DNA from: Saccharomycopsis phalli
Lineage: Eukaryota > Ascomycota > Saccharomycetes > Ascoideales > Saccharomycopsidaceae
Length of the DNA: 64,000 bases
Direction: 5' to 3'
Assembly (NCBI GenBank): GCA_020342235.1
Contig: CP073213.1
Location: forward strand, 226,501-290,500
Below the pieces are notes generated by a model, which saw only the letters and a program-made list of their open reading frames with translations, ran no database searches and was not told the origin of the DNA. A program made the translations under genes and the position numbers. Below are positions 28,526 through 40,100 of the stretch, piece after piece (within the stretch, counting starts at the first letter, position 1; each line of letters opens with the position of its first letter).

Positions 28526-29929
28526 ATGAAAATATACTTGCTTAATTTCCTTTTGGCGCCTTTGTTGGTATTTGGTTCCGTCATCAAAAGAGAAAATGCC
28601 AAGAATGGTGTCCTTGAAGTTCCAGCTGAATATTCAGCTACTGATAATTTGTGGACAATAGCAATAGGATTCGGAAGCGAAAACTTCACCACCAGGGCTA
28701 GAATTGACACTGGCGCATCTGATTTGACCATTTGGTCTTCACCCACTCCATTTTGCTCCAACACTTCCGTCATTCGGAAAAGAAATGATAAATTGGTTGA
28801 TTTGCTTAAAAAATATAATTATGGAAATGTGGGAAATCTTACCTTCATCAGTCAAGGGATCACGACAGATGATTCGACATATATTGCTTGTGACCAATTG
28901 TTTGACCCTTCAAGTTCCAAGTCATTAGTTAACACTGGAATGGAATGTTTTGCAGTGTTTGGTAGTGCAGCTACATTTGCCTATGGAGAATATGTGAATG
29001 ATACGATCAACGTGTTTGGCACTGAAGTTAAAGGTGCGGTTTTTGGTGTAATTCATGAGGGTAGTGCATCAAACAATCTCGGTCTTGGACCTCGGACATT
29101 GGAGGTTTCTGCTCAAAGAGCAGCTGAGTTTCGGGTTCAGTACGATAACCTACCTCGAAAATTATGGACTTCTGGTATTATTGATAATTTTGCATTTGCT
29201 GTAAACCTCAATTCTACTAGTAAACATGGATCAATTGTGTTTGGTGGTGCGCGGCCAGACATGTCACAGATTGATGGAGACACAGTCACAGTTCCTTTTG
29301 TTCTTAGCACTGTCTATAATGGATATTATGTTTATGCGGATGCCACTATTAATAATGGTGATCATTCTGTGGCGGTTGCCCCTGAACTATACTATGTTGA
29401 TACTGGTAGTCCCCTTATGGGTTTCTCACAGAATGTTTCTAGTGTGATATTTTCGCAATTTTCAAACTATGTTTGGAAAAGCGGTGATTTCTTTATGAAG
29501 TGTGAGGAAATGGCCAAGGCGCTGGTTTCTTTTAGTTTTAATTCTAATAGCTCAGTGACTATTGATGTGCCGATATGGCCATACGTTACCCGAAATCAAA
29601 CCATTGATGGAGAACAGTATTGTGATTATCCCTTTTATTATGGAACTTCATTATCTATGAATGCCATATTTGGAGTACCCTTTTTTGACAATGCCTACTC
29701 TTACTTTGATCTTGAGAATACGTCTTTTACTGTTGGTAAACCAAAGGCAAACTCTGCAGGGTCGAATTTTGGGTTTGCTGATTCCACCAACAGCAGCAGT
29801 TCTACTTCTTCGTCTTCGTCTGTCACGCCATCTGGCAACGGGAAAAAAAATGTTGGAGTTTGTTTGAACGTCAATTGGCCAATGTATTTCATTGTTTCTA
29901 TTATGACAGCCGTGGCTTTGATTTCATAA
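28526..29929 (+). CDS. GPI-anchored yapsin-like aspartic protease P3
   Basis: 467 aa. Signal peptide MKIYLLNFLLAPLLVFGS followed by Kex2-type VIKR at about 19-22. Catalytic motifs IDTGASDLTIWSS and YYVDTGSPLMGF, flap FAYGEYVNDTINVFG. Ser-rich stem and C-terminal GPI-type hydrophobic end (MYFIVSIMTAVALIS). All A1 catalytic features are present, so it should be active at the cell surface. Convergent with S3, 271 bp between stops. Its upstream region is cut at 28136 by a LINE fragment, so it lacks the distal GACGCA hairpin found before P2, P4 and P5. Confidence 0.92.
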   Translation: MKIYLLNFLLAPLLVFGSVIKRENAKNGVLEVPAEYSATDNLWTIAIGFGSENFTTRARIDTGASDLTIWSSPTPFCSNTSVIRKRNDKLVDLLKKYNYGNVGNLTFISQGITTDDSTYIACDQLFDPSSSKSLVNTGMECFAVFGSAATFAYGEYVNDTINVFGTEVKGAVFGVIHEGSASNNLGLGPRTLEVSAQRAAEFRVQYDNLPRKLWTSGIIDNFAFAVNLNSTSKHGSIVFGGARPDMSQIDGDTVTVPFVLSTVYNGYYVYADATINNGDHSVAVAPELYYVDTGSPLMGFSQNVSSVIFSQFSNYVWKSGDFFMKCEEMAKALVSFSFNSNSSVTIDVPIWPYVTRNQTIDGEQYCDYPFYYGTSLSMNAIFGVPFFDNAYSYFDLENTSFTVGKPKANSAGSNFGFADSTNSSSSTSSSSSVTPSGNGKKNVGVCLNVNWPMYFIVSIMTAVALIS

Positions 29930-30200
29930 GTCATGTTTTATTATTGATTATAACCTTTGTAGATATCAGGTATAGTATTGCTTTTATCAATTAGTAAAGA
30001 TATAATAAATCTTAGAATTTAAGTCTAGTTTGATACGAGGCTAATATTATAAATTAGTTCTTATAATGCTAACAAATAAACTGAACAAACCTGCCAGCAG
30101 TCAAATTGCAAGCTTCATTTGATGTTCATTCTATAGATCTACTGCACACAATACAAAATCAATCATGAAAAATAGTTATTAACTGAATATAAATTTATAA

Positions 30201-30701
30201 TTAAAGCAAGGCCAAGACACCAACAAGGCCTCCACAAACTAAAGCCATGTAGTAATAGCTATTGTCCAACACACCATGAGCAACGGCACCAGCACCTTTT
30301 GAAGAGGCTGAACCGGATGAAGAAGACACGCTTGCGGAAGAACCGTTTAATTTCAGTACAAAATCAATGGTAGCTGTAACAATATGACTAGTATTTCCTT
30401 GCCCGAGAGTAGCCGTAGCTAAACTCACGTTTCCATGAATATTCGACGGCATGATAGTAGTCACGGAGTCTCCAGAAGTAATGACACTCACTGCAGAAGG
30501 CATTACTGGCTCTGTTGAATCTTCATTCACTCCAATATATAAGGTGTAAGTAATGCCGTGGGTAGTAGCCGTGGTAGTAATTGGTCCTGTCACTGTCAAA
30601 TCAAACCCTAGATCCGTAAAAGTGGTCAAGTAAGATGATACTGAAAAAGAATGGTCAGCAAACACGCTTCCAATCAAAAGAATGAAAATCACAGGGTTCA
30701 T
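30201..30701 (-). CDS. S3: small secreted, GPI-type Ser-rich protein
   Basis: 166 aa, start ATG 30701. Signal peptide MNPVIFILLIGSVFA; variable segment FTDLGFDLTVTGPITTTATT; conserved PSNIHGNVSLATATLGQGNTSH; Ser-rich SVSSSSGSASSKGAG; GPI-type tail. No enzymatic motif is seen. Its promoter has the same TATA/ATGCAT arrangement as S2. Paired tail-to-tail with P3. Confidence 0.85.
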   Translation of the reverse strand: MNPVIFILLIGSVFADHSFSVSSYLTTFTDLGFDLTVTGPITTTATTHGITYTLYIGVNEDSTEPVMPSAVSVITSGDSVTTIMPSNIHGNVSLATATLGQGNTSHIVTATIDFVLKLNGSSASVSSSSGSASSKGAGAVAHGVLDNSYYYMALVCGGLVGVLALL

Positions 30702-31180
30702 TATAACTGGTGCAGGTTAAGAAAAAGAGCAAAGGCTGGGCTTTTTAAATATGCATCTGTAAGTGAATTCTTGAAAGTGTTTATATGCATATATTTGCAT
30801 GTATGTGTTTCCGTCTGATAAAGTAGTGCTTTCCCAATTCGTCCAATGACGCACAGATCAGGTACGTAATTCATTACGAGTCTCAGTTTGTGTTTCTCTT
30901 TTAATTATATACAACTTCCGATGACAGTATAATAATAATTAGAAATCCCTCTATTTATTTATTTATTCATTGTTTTTGATGTGTGGTATTTGATATTTAT
31001 GTATGAGACGCCCAGCTGCTCTTGCCTATGACAACGACTAGTTAAAATCGTCTATAAAATTGTCTGACATGTCGACAAACTCTCTAATTATACCACATTT
31101 CCAGCTACTCAATTTCCTGTGATGCAGTAGCCCATGATCAAGGTGGATCTAATAACTGCTTACAATTATACTGTAAATCT

Positions 31181-32057
31181 ATTCGTATATCAAATGGAAG
31201 AACTTCCTCCAAGTATCGCAGGTTTGAAACGTCAGGCTTCCAAGGGGCCCAAGGGGCCCCCAATCCGTCAGTCGTCGGCAGACTTTCCTGGCTACTTTCT
31301 TGAACTTAATGGTATCGATGTCGACTCATTTCCTAGGCTGCATGAGGAAATTCACCCAAATGACACCGCATCACAACTCCCTTATAAACATGCTCAAGGT
31401 AGAGCCTCTGGTAACCATCGAAGAGACCGGGTGCTTCATGTATTTGCCGAAAAATCTGGGAGATCGATAACGACCCCCAAACCCGTCACCAACCGTCGGG
31501 AGAGACCTTTAAACCCATCACACCTCCTCCCACAGACTGGAGGGAAACTGAGTTTCGGAGCTGGGTATATAACCTTTAGTTAGCATATACAACCGCTAAC
31601 CAAGTGCTCAATCACATCACGAAAGCCCATAAAATTCTCTTTGACGCTCATGATTCAGTCATGTACTCCCTCGGGGAGATAATACGCGCAGCATTTCAAG
31701 CAAAACAGCAATGTGTGTTGAGGTTGAACACCACGAGTAAGTCTCCGTTAGAATGAACTCACGACACTGCACAACATGCAGTTAATGCAGTTGTAAAGGA
31801 ATGTGAAGATCATGGCTGAGTAAGGCTTATGAGAGGATACTTCTACTATAAAAGGAGAAATATTTCCGTAGTAGAGATAGAGAAGAATATTAATTCAATC
31901 ATAACTACCATTCCGATTATTCAATTATGAAAGGAACAAAACTCATCTATAATTAACTAAATATCTGAGCATAAGTTTGTGACGATGTCACACTCAATAC
32001 AAGAGGTTTCGGCATCGACAATGTGCAACCCTCGAAGCCAAGTTATCTAAATTGAAA
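31181..32057 (+). mobile_element. LINE 5' fragment with nested solo LTR
   Basis: From ATG 31194 it matches the ORF1 N-terminus of copy B (PPIRQSSADFPG, LNGIDVDSFPRL, TASQLP). The ORF1 frame is broken after about 31583, and homology resumes after the LTR (CCTCGAAGCCAAG at about 32028). The fragment stops at about 32057, where an oppositely oriented LINE 3' end begins. Like copies A and B it starts only about 13 nt before the ORF1 ATG. Confidence 0.8.
31716..32020 (+). mobile_element. Solo LTR, family A (305 bp)
   Basis: Begins TGTTGAGG and ends ATCGACA. A 5-bp duplication, ATGTG, is at 31711-31715 and 32021-32025. Inserted in LINE ORF1 sequence, since both flanks match ORF1 of copy B. Related to the older copy at 1157-1383. 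LTR-retrotransposon remnant, no internal region. Confidence 0.9.
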
Positions 32058-32477
32058 GTAATAATAATATTATTATTTATTAAGGGCGATAGCTATACTA
32101 GGCTCCCAGAGGAGATTGATACTTCGCCGTCTATGACTAAGGACGGTGGTGCTATGTAGTCGTCGAAAGAAAACTCTGCAACAGAGATAAAAAACTTTCG
32201 ACCAGAGCTTGTAAATATGTAAGGTAATGAGCATTGGAGGGACAATGAATTTTTCATCTAGATCTTTTGAGATGTCTTTAGCCACCCCCTCCCCAAGGTA
32301 GTAACTCGGTAGCCCTCCTAACGTGCTGTAACAAAAAGGGAAAAACTACCGGTCCAACACCGATGAGTAGAATCCTATAAGATTTTTATGCTTCGCTTTA
32401 TCTGAGAAATAGACGCGAGCTTGAGTAGCGTTGGTAATTCCTTCGTGTATCTGTACTTGGGCTCGAAAGCCCACATA
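32058..32477 (-). mobile_element. LINE 3' fragment (subfamily A), minus strand
   Basis: Matches the last ~75 bp of ORF2 and the 3' UTR of copy A, including the CCGTCCTTAGTCATAGACGG hairpin (complement at about 32125-32146) and the triplet tail at 32058-32075. 5'-truncated at about 32477, directly at the right arm of the inverted repeat. Confidence 0.85.
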
Positions 32478-32955
32478 GATTTACAGTATAACTGTAAGCA
32501 GTTATTAGATCCACCTTGATCATGGGCTACTGCATCACAGGAAATTGAGTAGCTGGAAATGTGGTATAATTAGAGAGTTTGTCGACATGTCAGACAATTT
32601 TATAGACGATTTTAACTAGTCGTTGTCATAGGCAAGAGCAGCTGGGCGTCTCATACATAAATATCAAATACCACACATCAAAAACAATGAATAAATAAAT
32701 AAATAGAGGGATTTCTAATTATTATTATACTGTCATCGGAAGTTGTATATAATTAAAAGAGAAACACAAACTGAGACTCGTAATGAATTACGTACCTGAT
32801 CTGTGCGTCATTGGACGAATTGGGAAAGCACTACTTTATCAGACGGAAACACATACATGCAAATATATGCATATAAACACTTTCAAGAATTCACTTACAG
32901 ATGCATATTTAAAAAGCCCAGCCTTTGCTCTTTTTCTTAACCTGCACCAGTTATA

Positions 32956-33456
32956 ATGAACCCTGTGATTTTCATTCTTTTGATTGGAAGCGTGTTTGCT
33001 GACCATTCTTTTTCAGTATCATCTTACTTGACCACTTATACGGATGGAGGGCTTGATTTGACTGTGTCTGCACCAATAACTGCCTTTGCTACTTCCTACG
33101 GCGTTACTCACACCGTATATATTGGGTTGAATAAAGATTCAGCAGAACCAGTAATGCCTTCTGTGGTGAGTGTCATTACTTCTGGAGGCTCTGTGACTAC
33201 TATCATGCCGTCAAACATTCACGGAAACGCGAGCTTGGCTACAGTTACTCTCGGGCAAGGAAATACTAGTCATATTGTTACGGGTACCATTGATTTTCCA
33301 CTGAAATTAAATGGTTCTACTGTGAATGTGTCTTCTTCGTCCGGTTCAGCTTCTTCAAAAGGTGCTGGTGCCGTTGCTCATGGTGCGTTGGACAATAGCT
33401 ATTACTACATGGCTTTAGTTTCCGGAGGTCTTGTCGGTATCTTTGCCTTGCTTTAA
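32956..33456 (+). CDS. S4: small secreted, GPI-type Ser-rich protein
   Basis: 166 aa. Signal peptide MNPVIFILLIGSVFA; variable part YTDGGLDLTVSAPITAFATS; core PSNIHGNASLATVTLGQGNTSH; Ser-rich SVSSSSG-like stretch; GPI-type end LVSGGLVGIFALL. Promoter with ATGCAAATATATGCATAT (about 32857) and a TTTAAAAAG TATA region. 272 bp from the P4 stop, convergent. Family unrecognised. Confidence 0.85.
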   Translation: MNPVIFILLIGSVFADHSFSVSSYLTTYTDGGLDLTVSAPITAFATSYGVTHTVYIGLNKDSAEPVMPSVVSVITSGGSVTTIMPSNIHGNASLATVTLGQGNTSHIVTGTIDFPLKLNGSTVNVSSSSGSASSKGAGAVAHGALDNSYYYMALVSGGLVGIFALL

Positions 33457-33728
33457 TTATAGATTTTTATTCAGTTTATGTCTATTTTTTATGCTTAACT
33501 GTGAATTGTGTATAGTAGATCTAGAATAAATATCAGGTGAAGTTTTTAATTTGACTGCTGGCAGGATTGTTCAGTTTAATTGTTAGCATTACAAGAACTA
33601 ATTTATAATATCAGCATGTATTAAATTAGGCTTAAATTCTAAGACTTATTATATCTTTACTGATTAATAAAAGCAATACTACACCTGATATCTACAAAGG
33701 TCACAATCAATAATAAATAAAACATGAC

Positions 33729-35132
33729 TTATGAAATCAAAGCCATAGCTGTCATAATAGAAACAATGAAATACATTGGCCAACTCACGTTTAAACAAAG
33801 TCCAGCATTTTTTTTCCCGCTGGCAGATGGTGTGGCAGACGAAGATGAAGAAGTAGAACTGCTACTGTTGGTGGAATCAGCAAACCCAAAATTCGACCCT
33901 GCTGAGTTTGCCTTTGGTTTACCAACAGTAAAAGACGTATTCTCAAGATCAAAGTAAGAGTAGGCATTGTCAAAAAAGGGTACTCCAAATATGGCATTCA
34001 TAGATTCTGAAGTTCCATAATTAAAGGGATATTTGCAATACTGTTCTCCATCAATGGTTTGATTTTGTTTCACATATGGCCACATTAGCACATCAATAGT
34101 CACTGAACTATTAGGATCAAAACTAATAGAAACCAGTGCCTTGCCTATTTCCTCACACTTCATAAAGAATGCACCTTTATTCCAAATGTAGTTTGAAAAT
34201 TGCGAAAATATCACACTAGAAACATTCTGTGAGAAAGCCATAACGGGAGTACCAGTATCAACCAAGTATACATCAGGGGCAACCGCCACAGAATGATCAC
34301 CATAATTAATAGTGGCATATGCAGAAACATAATACCCATTATAAATGCCTCCAGTAATAAAAGGAACTGTGACTGTGTCTCCATCAATCTGTGACATGTC
34401 TGGCACTGCACCACCAAACGCAATTGATCCATGTTTACTAGTAGAATTGAGATTTACAGCAAATGCAAAATTGTCAATAATACCAGAAGTCCATAATTTT
34501 CGAGGTAGATTATCGTACTGAACCCGAAGCTCACGTTCTCTCGTAGCAGAAACCTCCAACGTCCGAGGTCCAAGACCGAGATTGTTCTTGGCATTACCCT
34601 CATGAACTGCAGCAAAAACCGCACCTTTAACTTCAATGCCAAACACGTTGATCGTATCATTCACATATTCTCCATAGGAATATGAATTGGCGTTGCCAAA
34701 TACGCTAAGAAATTCCCGCCCAGTTTTAATCAATGACTTGGAATTTGAAGGGTCAAACAATTGGTCACAAGAAACAAATATCGACTCATCTGCCGGGTCT
34801 CCTTGATTGATAAATGTAAGATTTCCCACATTTTGATGCTTGTAATTGAAATACGCTTCAAGCGATAAATTACTTCTTTTCTGAATGCTGGAAGTGTTGG
34901 AACAATATGGAGTAGGTGAGGACCAAACACTGAAATCAGATGCGCCAGTGTCAATTCCAGCTCTGGTGGTGAAGTTTTCGCTTCCAAGTCCTATTGCTAT
35001 TGTCCACAAATTATCGCCAAATGAATATTCAGTAGGAATTTCAAGGACACCATTATTAGCATTTTCTCTCTTGATGACGAAACCAAAAACCAACAAAGGC
35101 GTCAAAATGAAATTAAGCAAGTATGCTTTCAT
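33729..35132 (-). CDS. GPI-anchored yapsin-like aspartic protease P4
   Basis: 467 aa. Signal peptide MKAYLLNFILTPLLVFGF, then VIKR (Kex2-type) at about 19-22. Motifs IDTGASDFSVWSS and YLVDTGTPVMAF, flap YSYGEYVNDTINVFG. Ser-rich stem and GPI-type tail. All catalytic residues are present. The hairpin GACGCA-AAGTAA-TGCGTC lies at 35532-35549, 400 bp upstream. Convergent with S4. Divergence from P3 is concentrated in the N-terminal third. Confidence 0.92.
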   Translation of the reverse strand: MKAYLLNFILTPLLVFGFVIKRENANNGVLEIPTEYSFGDNLWTIAIGLGSENFTTRAGIDTGASDFSVWSSPTPYCSNTSSIQKRSNLSLEAYFNYKHQNVGNLTFINQGDPADESIFVSCDQLFDPSNSKSLIKTGREFLSVFGNANSYSYGEYVNDTINVFGIEVKGAVFAAVHEGNAKNNLGLGPRTLEVSATRERELRVQYDNLPRKLWTSGIIDNFAFAVNLNSTSKHGSIAFGGAVPDMSQIDGDTVTVPFITGGIYNGYYVSAYATINYGDHSVAVAPDVYLVDTGTPVMAFSQNVSSVIFSQFSNYIWNKGAFFMKCEEIGKALVSISFDPNSSVTIDVLMWPYVKQNQTIDGEQYCKYPFNYGTSESMNAIFGVPFFDNAYSYFDLENTSFTVGKPKANSAGSNFGFADSTNSSSSTSSSSSATPSASGKKNAGLCLNVSWPMYFIVSIMTAMALIS

Positions 35133-35735
35133 ATTGCCAGTAGTGTCGGAAATATTACTGAATTATTTTGTTTTAAATCTAGGGTTTCACAAGATGGCTA
35201 CCGATCTATATTTATACTTGAAATGTTTAGGGGTAGTATGCTCCTATCTGTAGGACCACGCTTCACTCCGAGACAATTTTGACTATTGGTGTAAGAGTAA
35301 TGTAAATAGATGGTTTTTATTCCAATAATTATACCTTATTTGGTTAATTATATATATTTCTATCAACTCATATTAAACTGTCCTGTCGTACGTTGCAAAA
35401 AGCGTTCTGGTATTCGGATTCATCTACCTAAGACATAAATATTCACATTTGGTTTTTCAGTACCAATCTAGTTACACACAGGATATCCTTATTCTGTTGA
35501 TGCCTGCTTTAAAAAGTGGGACGCATGCCTAGACGCAAAGTAATGCGTCATTATACTTTGACTTATCATATGTGTATTTATAAATTATCAGGTCCCATTT
35601 AGTTTTGAATACTACGTTTCTGGGTAACTTTTGAATACAGAAAGCTAGACAGGGTACGGAACCACCTTAGATCCGGAAACCACTTTTGAAATACAACAAC
35701 TAGACACATGCAATATTAGTCTTAACTATGCAATT

Positions 35736-36136
35736 AAGCTCTAAGTGAAGAAAGCTCGGTATCAAGTACCATCAAAAAACAGGTTGACCCTAATTACAAT
35801 CTGAAATGCCTTAGGCGCGACAATCCCTCCCCAACAATATTTTATGACCTTTCATGGCCATGTTTAGAGGTATTCCAAACTCACGAAATAGTAAGTGAAG
35901 GCCTCATAACCAGAGTGGAGATTCGTCGCCTCTTCACAGACGCAAAATCAGTTCATTCCCTTATAGGATTCTACACGTTAGTGCTGGATGGATAGATTCC
36001 TTTTTATTTCACAGCATGGCATGAAGGGTTTTCTCTTGACTCAAATATTAGCGGCACCGTCCTTAGTCATAGACGGCGAAGTATAAATCTCCTCTGGGAG
36101 TCTAGTATAGCTATAGCCATAAATAAATATTATTGA
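35736..36136 (+). mobile_element. 5'-truncated LINE 3' end
   Basis: Starts in ORF2 (CTCTAAGTGAAGAAAGCTCGGTATCAAGTACC), runs through the knuckle region and C-terminus, loses part of the 3' UTR, and ends with the CCGTCCTTAGTCATAGACGG hairpin and ATAAATAAATATTATT. It lies at the outer border of module 4, at the same module position where LINE B and the fragment 18108-18352 border module 2. Confidence 0.85.
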
Positions 36137-36412
36137 AAAAAATGCCTGGAGTCTCTAATGTAAGTTCTTTAATATCCGGCCTCTAATGTGATTATTTACT
36201 GGAAATCTTCTACTTAAGAATATTTATTTCAAGTCTCTTATTTGAGGCCTATAATGTGATGATTTACTTGAAATCTTCTACTTACACATGTAATCTAAAT
36301 CTATTCGTTTATATATGCCATCTAACGGCATTAAATATTAAGCCTATTCAAATGGAATAACAGAATGCATAGTTATATATTCCCGTGCCAAAAACAATGC
36401 CTCATTTTAACT
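36137..36412. other. Intergenic with a short direct duplication
   Basis: Two ~50-bp related stretches (CCTCTAATGTGATTATTTACTGGAAATCTTCTACTT and CCTATAATGTGATGATTTACTTGAAATCTTCTACTT, about 36180 and 36246) with CAAGTCTCTTATTT between. Part of it recurs at about 43540-43570. No gene is seen. Confidence 0.5.
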
Positions 36413-36556
36413 CTACCAACTTTCATCTTCTATATTTTGGAACAATTGAGGTTTAACAAACAACGCCCCACTTTCTGCATGATCACTTACTTTAATTGGC
36501 GCAGCCAAAGCAGTTAAAGCAATGGAGAAGATGGTAAAGAGTGTTTGGAATTGCAT
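36413..36556 (-). CDS. Small secreted peptide precursor, MQFQT family (47 aa)
   Basis: 48 codons, ATG 36556 to TAG 36413. Signal peptide MQFQTLFTIFSIALTALA, predicted cut before APIKVSDH. Mature part about 29 aa, ending NIEDESW. It shares MQFQT, the hydrophobic core, A-A-P-I and the H-x-(D/E)-S-G motif with the peptide at 18465-18623, and both end in Trp. No Cys and no dibasic site. A TATA-like TTTTTTATAG lies about 75 bp upstream, preceded by three tandem TTTATTTGATT(C/T)TGA units in the leader. The two-copy conservation argues for a real gene although it is very short. Function unknown. Confidence 0.55.
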   Translation of the reverse strand: MQFQTLFTIFSIALTALAAPIKVSDHAESGALFVKPQLFQNIEDESW

Positions 36557-37100
36557 TGCTGATTTATTTGATTCTGATTTATTTGATTTTGATTTATTTG
36601 ATTTTGATTTATGAGAATTTCGTCTTTTTTATAGTAAAAAATTGAACATTTTTAGTTTTAGTTTCTTGATGGTTTATGTTGACATCGGTTTCATAAACTT
36701 CTTTATTAATAAGTTACCGACGAAAAATACCCACTTAAGGTATACTCAGAGTGTAGCATGTTCATGTTAGGATACTTTTCATACAAATTCTCAATTGTTT
36801 AATCACACAGGTTTGTGTCAAGTTATGTTTCAATGTTGATGAGTGCACATATTAGACATTTCTCTGACGTTCTACGATATTTTAAAAGACGGCGTGTCAC
36901 AGTATTTGTGGTACATACGTACTTGTGTGTATTAATTTCACAACTATACTGTTTCATACTATTATCTTATTGACAAAAATGCAAGGTATATTCTGACAAC
37001 TATACGTTGTGTAACAAACATACGTCTGATATTTGTAACAAAAAAAAGGAATTCTTCCCAAATCGGAGCAATATGAAATGAGTGCGACTCTCTGGTCAAC
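36557..37100. other. Intergenic with short tandem repeat
   Basis: Leader of the peptide gene contains a 17-bp unit (TGATTTATTTGATTTTGA-like) about three times (36558-36612). The rest is AT-rich with no recognised feature. Confidence 0.45.
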
Positions 37101-40100
37101 TCTCTGGTCAACACACCGGGCACTAAATGACCATAAATCAAATAAATTCTCAAGAATATGCCATTTACTCAAATCAATCTGATCCAAACACCACCAGAGC
37201 GTCGCAACATGATTCTAGTAGCCAAATAAAAACTACTATGGCCTCACCAAGGAAGACGAAAATGACCCCTCACTAGGTGAAACAAGCGGGTATGCCACAC
37301 AAATTCATGGAAGCTACCAACCTCTACCAGCATCAAATGGCTAAAATGTGAAATGAATGATTATCCAACCTTATGAATCCTCTCTCACCCCCTCCCAGTT
37401 GGAGAATACTCATCACTCAATTGAGGACGGGGCTCAAACCATCATAGCGCTTTTTGGCATGTTCATACACAAGTCATCGGACTCATTTCCGCTAAACTCA
37501 AAGAACCCCCAGAATTATTTCTCATCTACTGAAGGATTCAATATATTTCTAGATATCTTAATAAATTTCAGAGACTTGTTTAATACTTTCACTATCTATC
37601 CAAAATGTGGGAGAACTCTTATCCAACATAAATCACGAGCACAAGAACCAACTGGAAGAGAATTAGAAGTTGAAGGCAAAATACTCTATTTCACCAATCC
37701 TCAAAGTTAAGAATGAACTGGAGACATGGCGGTTTAATTGTAGGAGTAGAGATCACTTGGGTACTGAGAAAGAAAAATTGGGAGGAGGGAAACTATTAGT
37801 TCCATTTCACAGCTATTCATTAACCATGAAAATATCTCAGATTGGTTCATGCTTCCACCGGAAACGGATAAGTCATAGTCAGCTCGAATCCTTTTCCCTG
37901 ATGAAGAAGCAGTGAGCTTTGCTAGTAACAATATTTCTCATTTCTCAGGGTATTTCACAGACTTGATTACTACAAAGAGAGATGCAATATGAAAAACGCG
38001 CTTGAAATCACGAACACCTAATAAGAACCGGAAGAGATTCACCAAACCATGGCACCAAAACAAGATGGCGCCAAAACAAGATGGCACCAAAACAGATGGC
38101 ACCAAAACAGATGGCACCAAAACAAGATGGCACCAAAACAAGATGGCACTAAAACAAGATGGCACCAACACAAGACGGGAACCGCCGCAACCACAACCAT
38201 CTGCTGAAAATTTGTAAAGCAAAGTGCCTGAAAATTCTATTGTCATAGTCCCTATCTCAAACGTATCAAATATGCTACGAGGCATAACAACCAACACCAC
38301 TGAAACATACCCAATAGTTGATAAGAACTCGGCCATAGGCTATACTCCATGGTCAAATCGTAGCAAATCTGTTCCACACAGTCATTCCCTTCATAACAGT
38401 ACCCAATAAAGATTATTATAATATCAATCGACGTTCCCGAAAGGATCATATCTTGAAGTGATCTTAGATTACCACAGGAATTCAGCAGTGATTTTACTAG
38501 TACAGGAAAGAGTATGCCAGTACAATTCAGATGAAACTTGTAACCATGCTGCTTATGATGAGTAGGATTATGACCCGGAACCAAGCGAACGACAGTTACG
38601 ATCTTGGGCCAAAACATATGTTAATACGATACAAAATGAAAATAAATGCTACTATCAAATTTCACATATTAATGAATTACAGAACAGGGATTGTGTTGGA
38701 ATCACAATACACTCAAAGAAGCAGATAGTGGACATTATAAACATCTACAATGCTCTGCATGACTTCAAAGCCCACCTCACATACCCACTTTTGAAAGTTA
38801 GTGAAAAATTACATGATAAAAAAACAAGGCATCTCTAACGGAATTATAATGGGACACCTAAATGATATCCACCCATTCATAACATCTCGGATTATTGTTG
38901 GATTAGAATCAAAAAAGGGATACGACAAAGATCAATGACATGATTGAAATTGAGAACTCCAATATTTTAGCAGCATCTACCAGGCAATACACAGAGATGG
39001 AATCATACTGGATGTAATTTTCATTAGTAACTAGTTGGAAAGACAGGTGACATCACTGGAAAAACTTAGGAAATTTGACTACGACCACTTTGGTCTCTGA
39101 GTAATCTTTTCACCTTCTGATATGAGCAGCAAAAAATTAGACCCCGAAAAACACACAACTATGCTAGAATAAATTGGCAAAGCGTGCACACAGCTCTAGA
39201 CAATAGTCGCCTCACGAGCATAATCCATACAGAGTATGAGTAAAATAAGGCGGTCGCCAATATTGTATACCCTTGGGAAGATCATTGATAGGCACACCCC
39301 GATGAAATTAATAAACAGTCTTTCAAAGCAGTGGATTACCCAACCAGGTCAAAAATGCATATAGGGCCGTAATAAGCCTCTTAATGGATGGTCTACCAAA
39401 GAGCATAGCATAGCAAACTTTTAATACATCAATTAGATATGAAAAATTCAAATGATGGGATGGTTTTCTATTTAGATTGGACAATACTACTATCTGGACA
39501 GCCTATAACCCAACGAAAGGTAACAAGATGATGAAACTGTATGAGGAACAGCATAGATTTTTTTTTAACAACGCTTTCTACTCCAAAATCACGACGGGCG
39601 ACAAAATCCCAGTGAACAAAGTTAAAGTATATGCTGAGACTCACTTTAAAATCAATAGAGAAACCTACCAGACGACTGGAAACTAACTCTAGAGTTGCCT
39701 TTATGGACAACTGAATGAGCCTTCAACAATATGAGCCACCTGATACCAAGAAAATGCACCAAGTGGGTGCCTCTCCTGAGATTATCAACTGGGCCAATAA
39801 TTTCCTACAAAACAGTAGAATTCGACTTAAAATCGAAGTCTGGATGTCTGATTGGTTGCTTCCATTAGCGTTTGGAGTCTCGCATTGCCCACCCATATCA
39901 CCAATTCTATTTGATGACATAGACGGACGATTTTTACAGTCGCAACAAAATTGGCAACAAATCAAGTTAAATTGTTGGGAATTGCCCTTGATACACACTT
40001 CACCTTACAAAGCCATTACAAAACTATTAGAAGTGAGAGCGGGCTATGCATTATAACAATAAATACCTCTTGGGAGACACTCATACTCTATGGATGCTTC

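Larger units (their letters stand above)
28137..31180 (+). repeat. Left arm of large inverted repeat (module 3)
   Basis: Contains P3 and S3 with their flanks. It is matched in inverted order by 32478-35740 (S4, P4). The junction sequences (for example AGGTGGATCTAATAACTGCTT here and its complement at about 32500-32520) are almost identical. The spacer is about 1.3 kb of LINE and LTR sequence. Confidence 0.9.
32478..35740 (-). repeat. Right arm of large inverted repeat (module 4)
   Basis: Inverted counterpart of 28137-31180, containing S4 and P4. It extends further on its outer side (to about 35735), where a LINE 3' fragment begins. Confidence 0.9.

Noticed and set aside
33724-33957. Open frames antisense to the protease C-termini (also 862-1095, 29701-29934, 41375-41620)
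   Set aside because: They mirror the Ser-rich stem of the proteases on the other strand; conservation follows from the protease itself.
38002-38217. Lys/Thr/Asp-rich repeat protein
   Set aside because: It is the translation of the 16-bp minisatellite within a decayed LINE.
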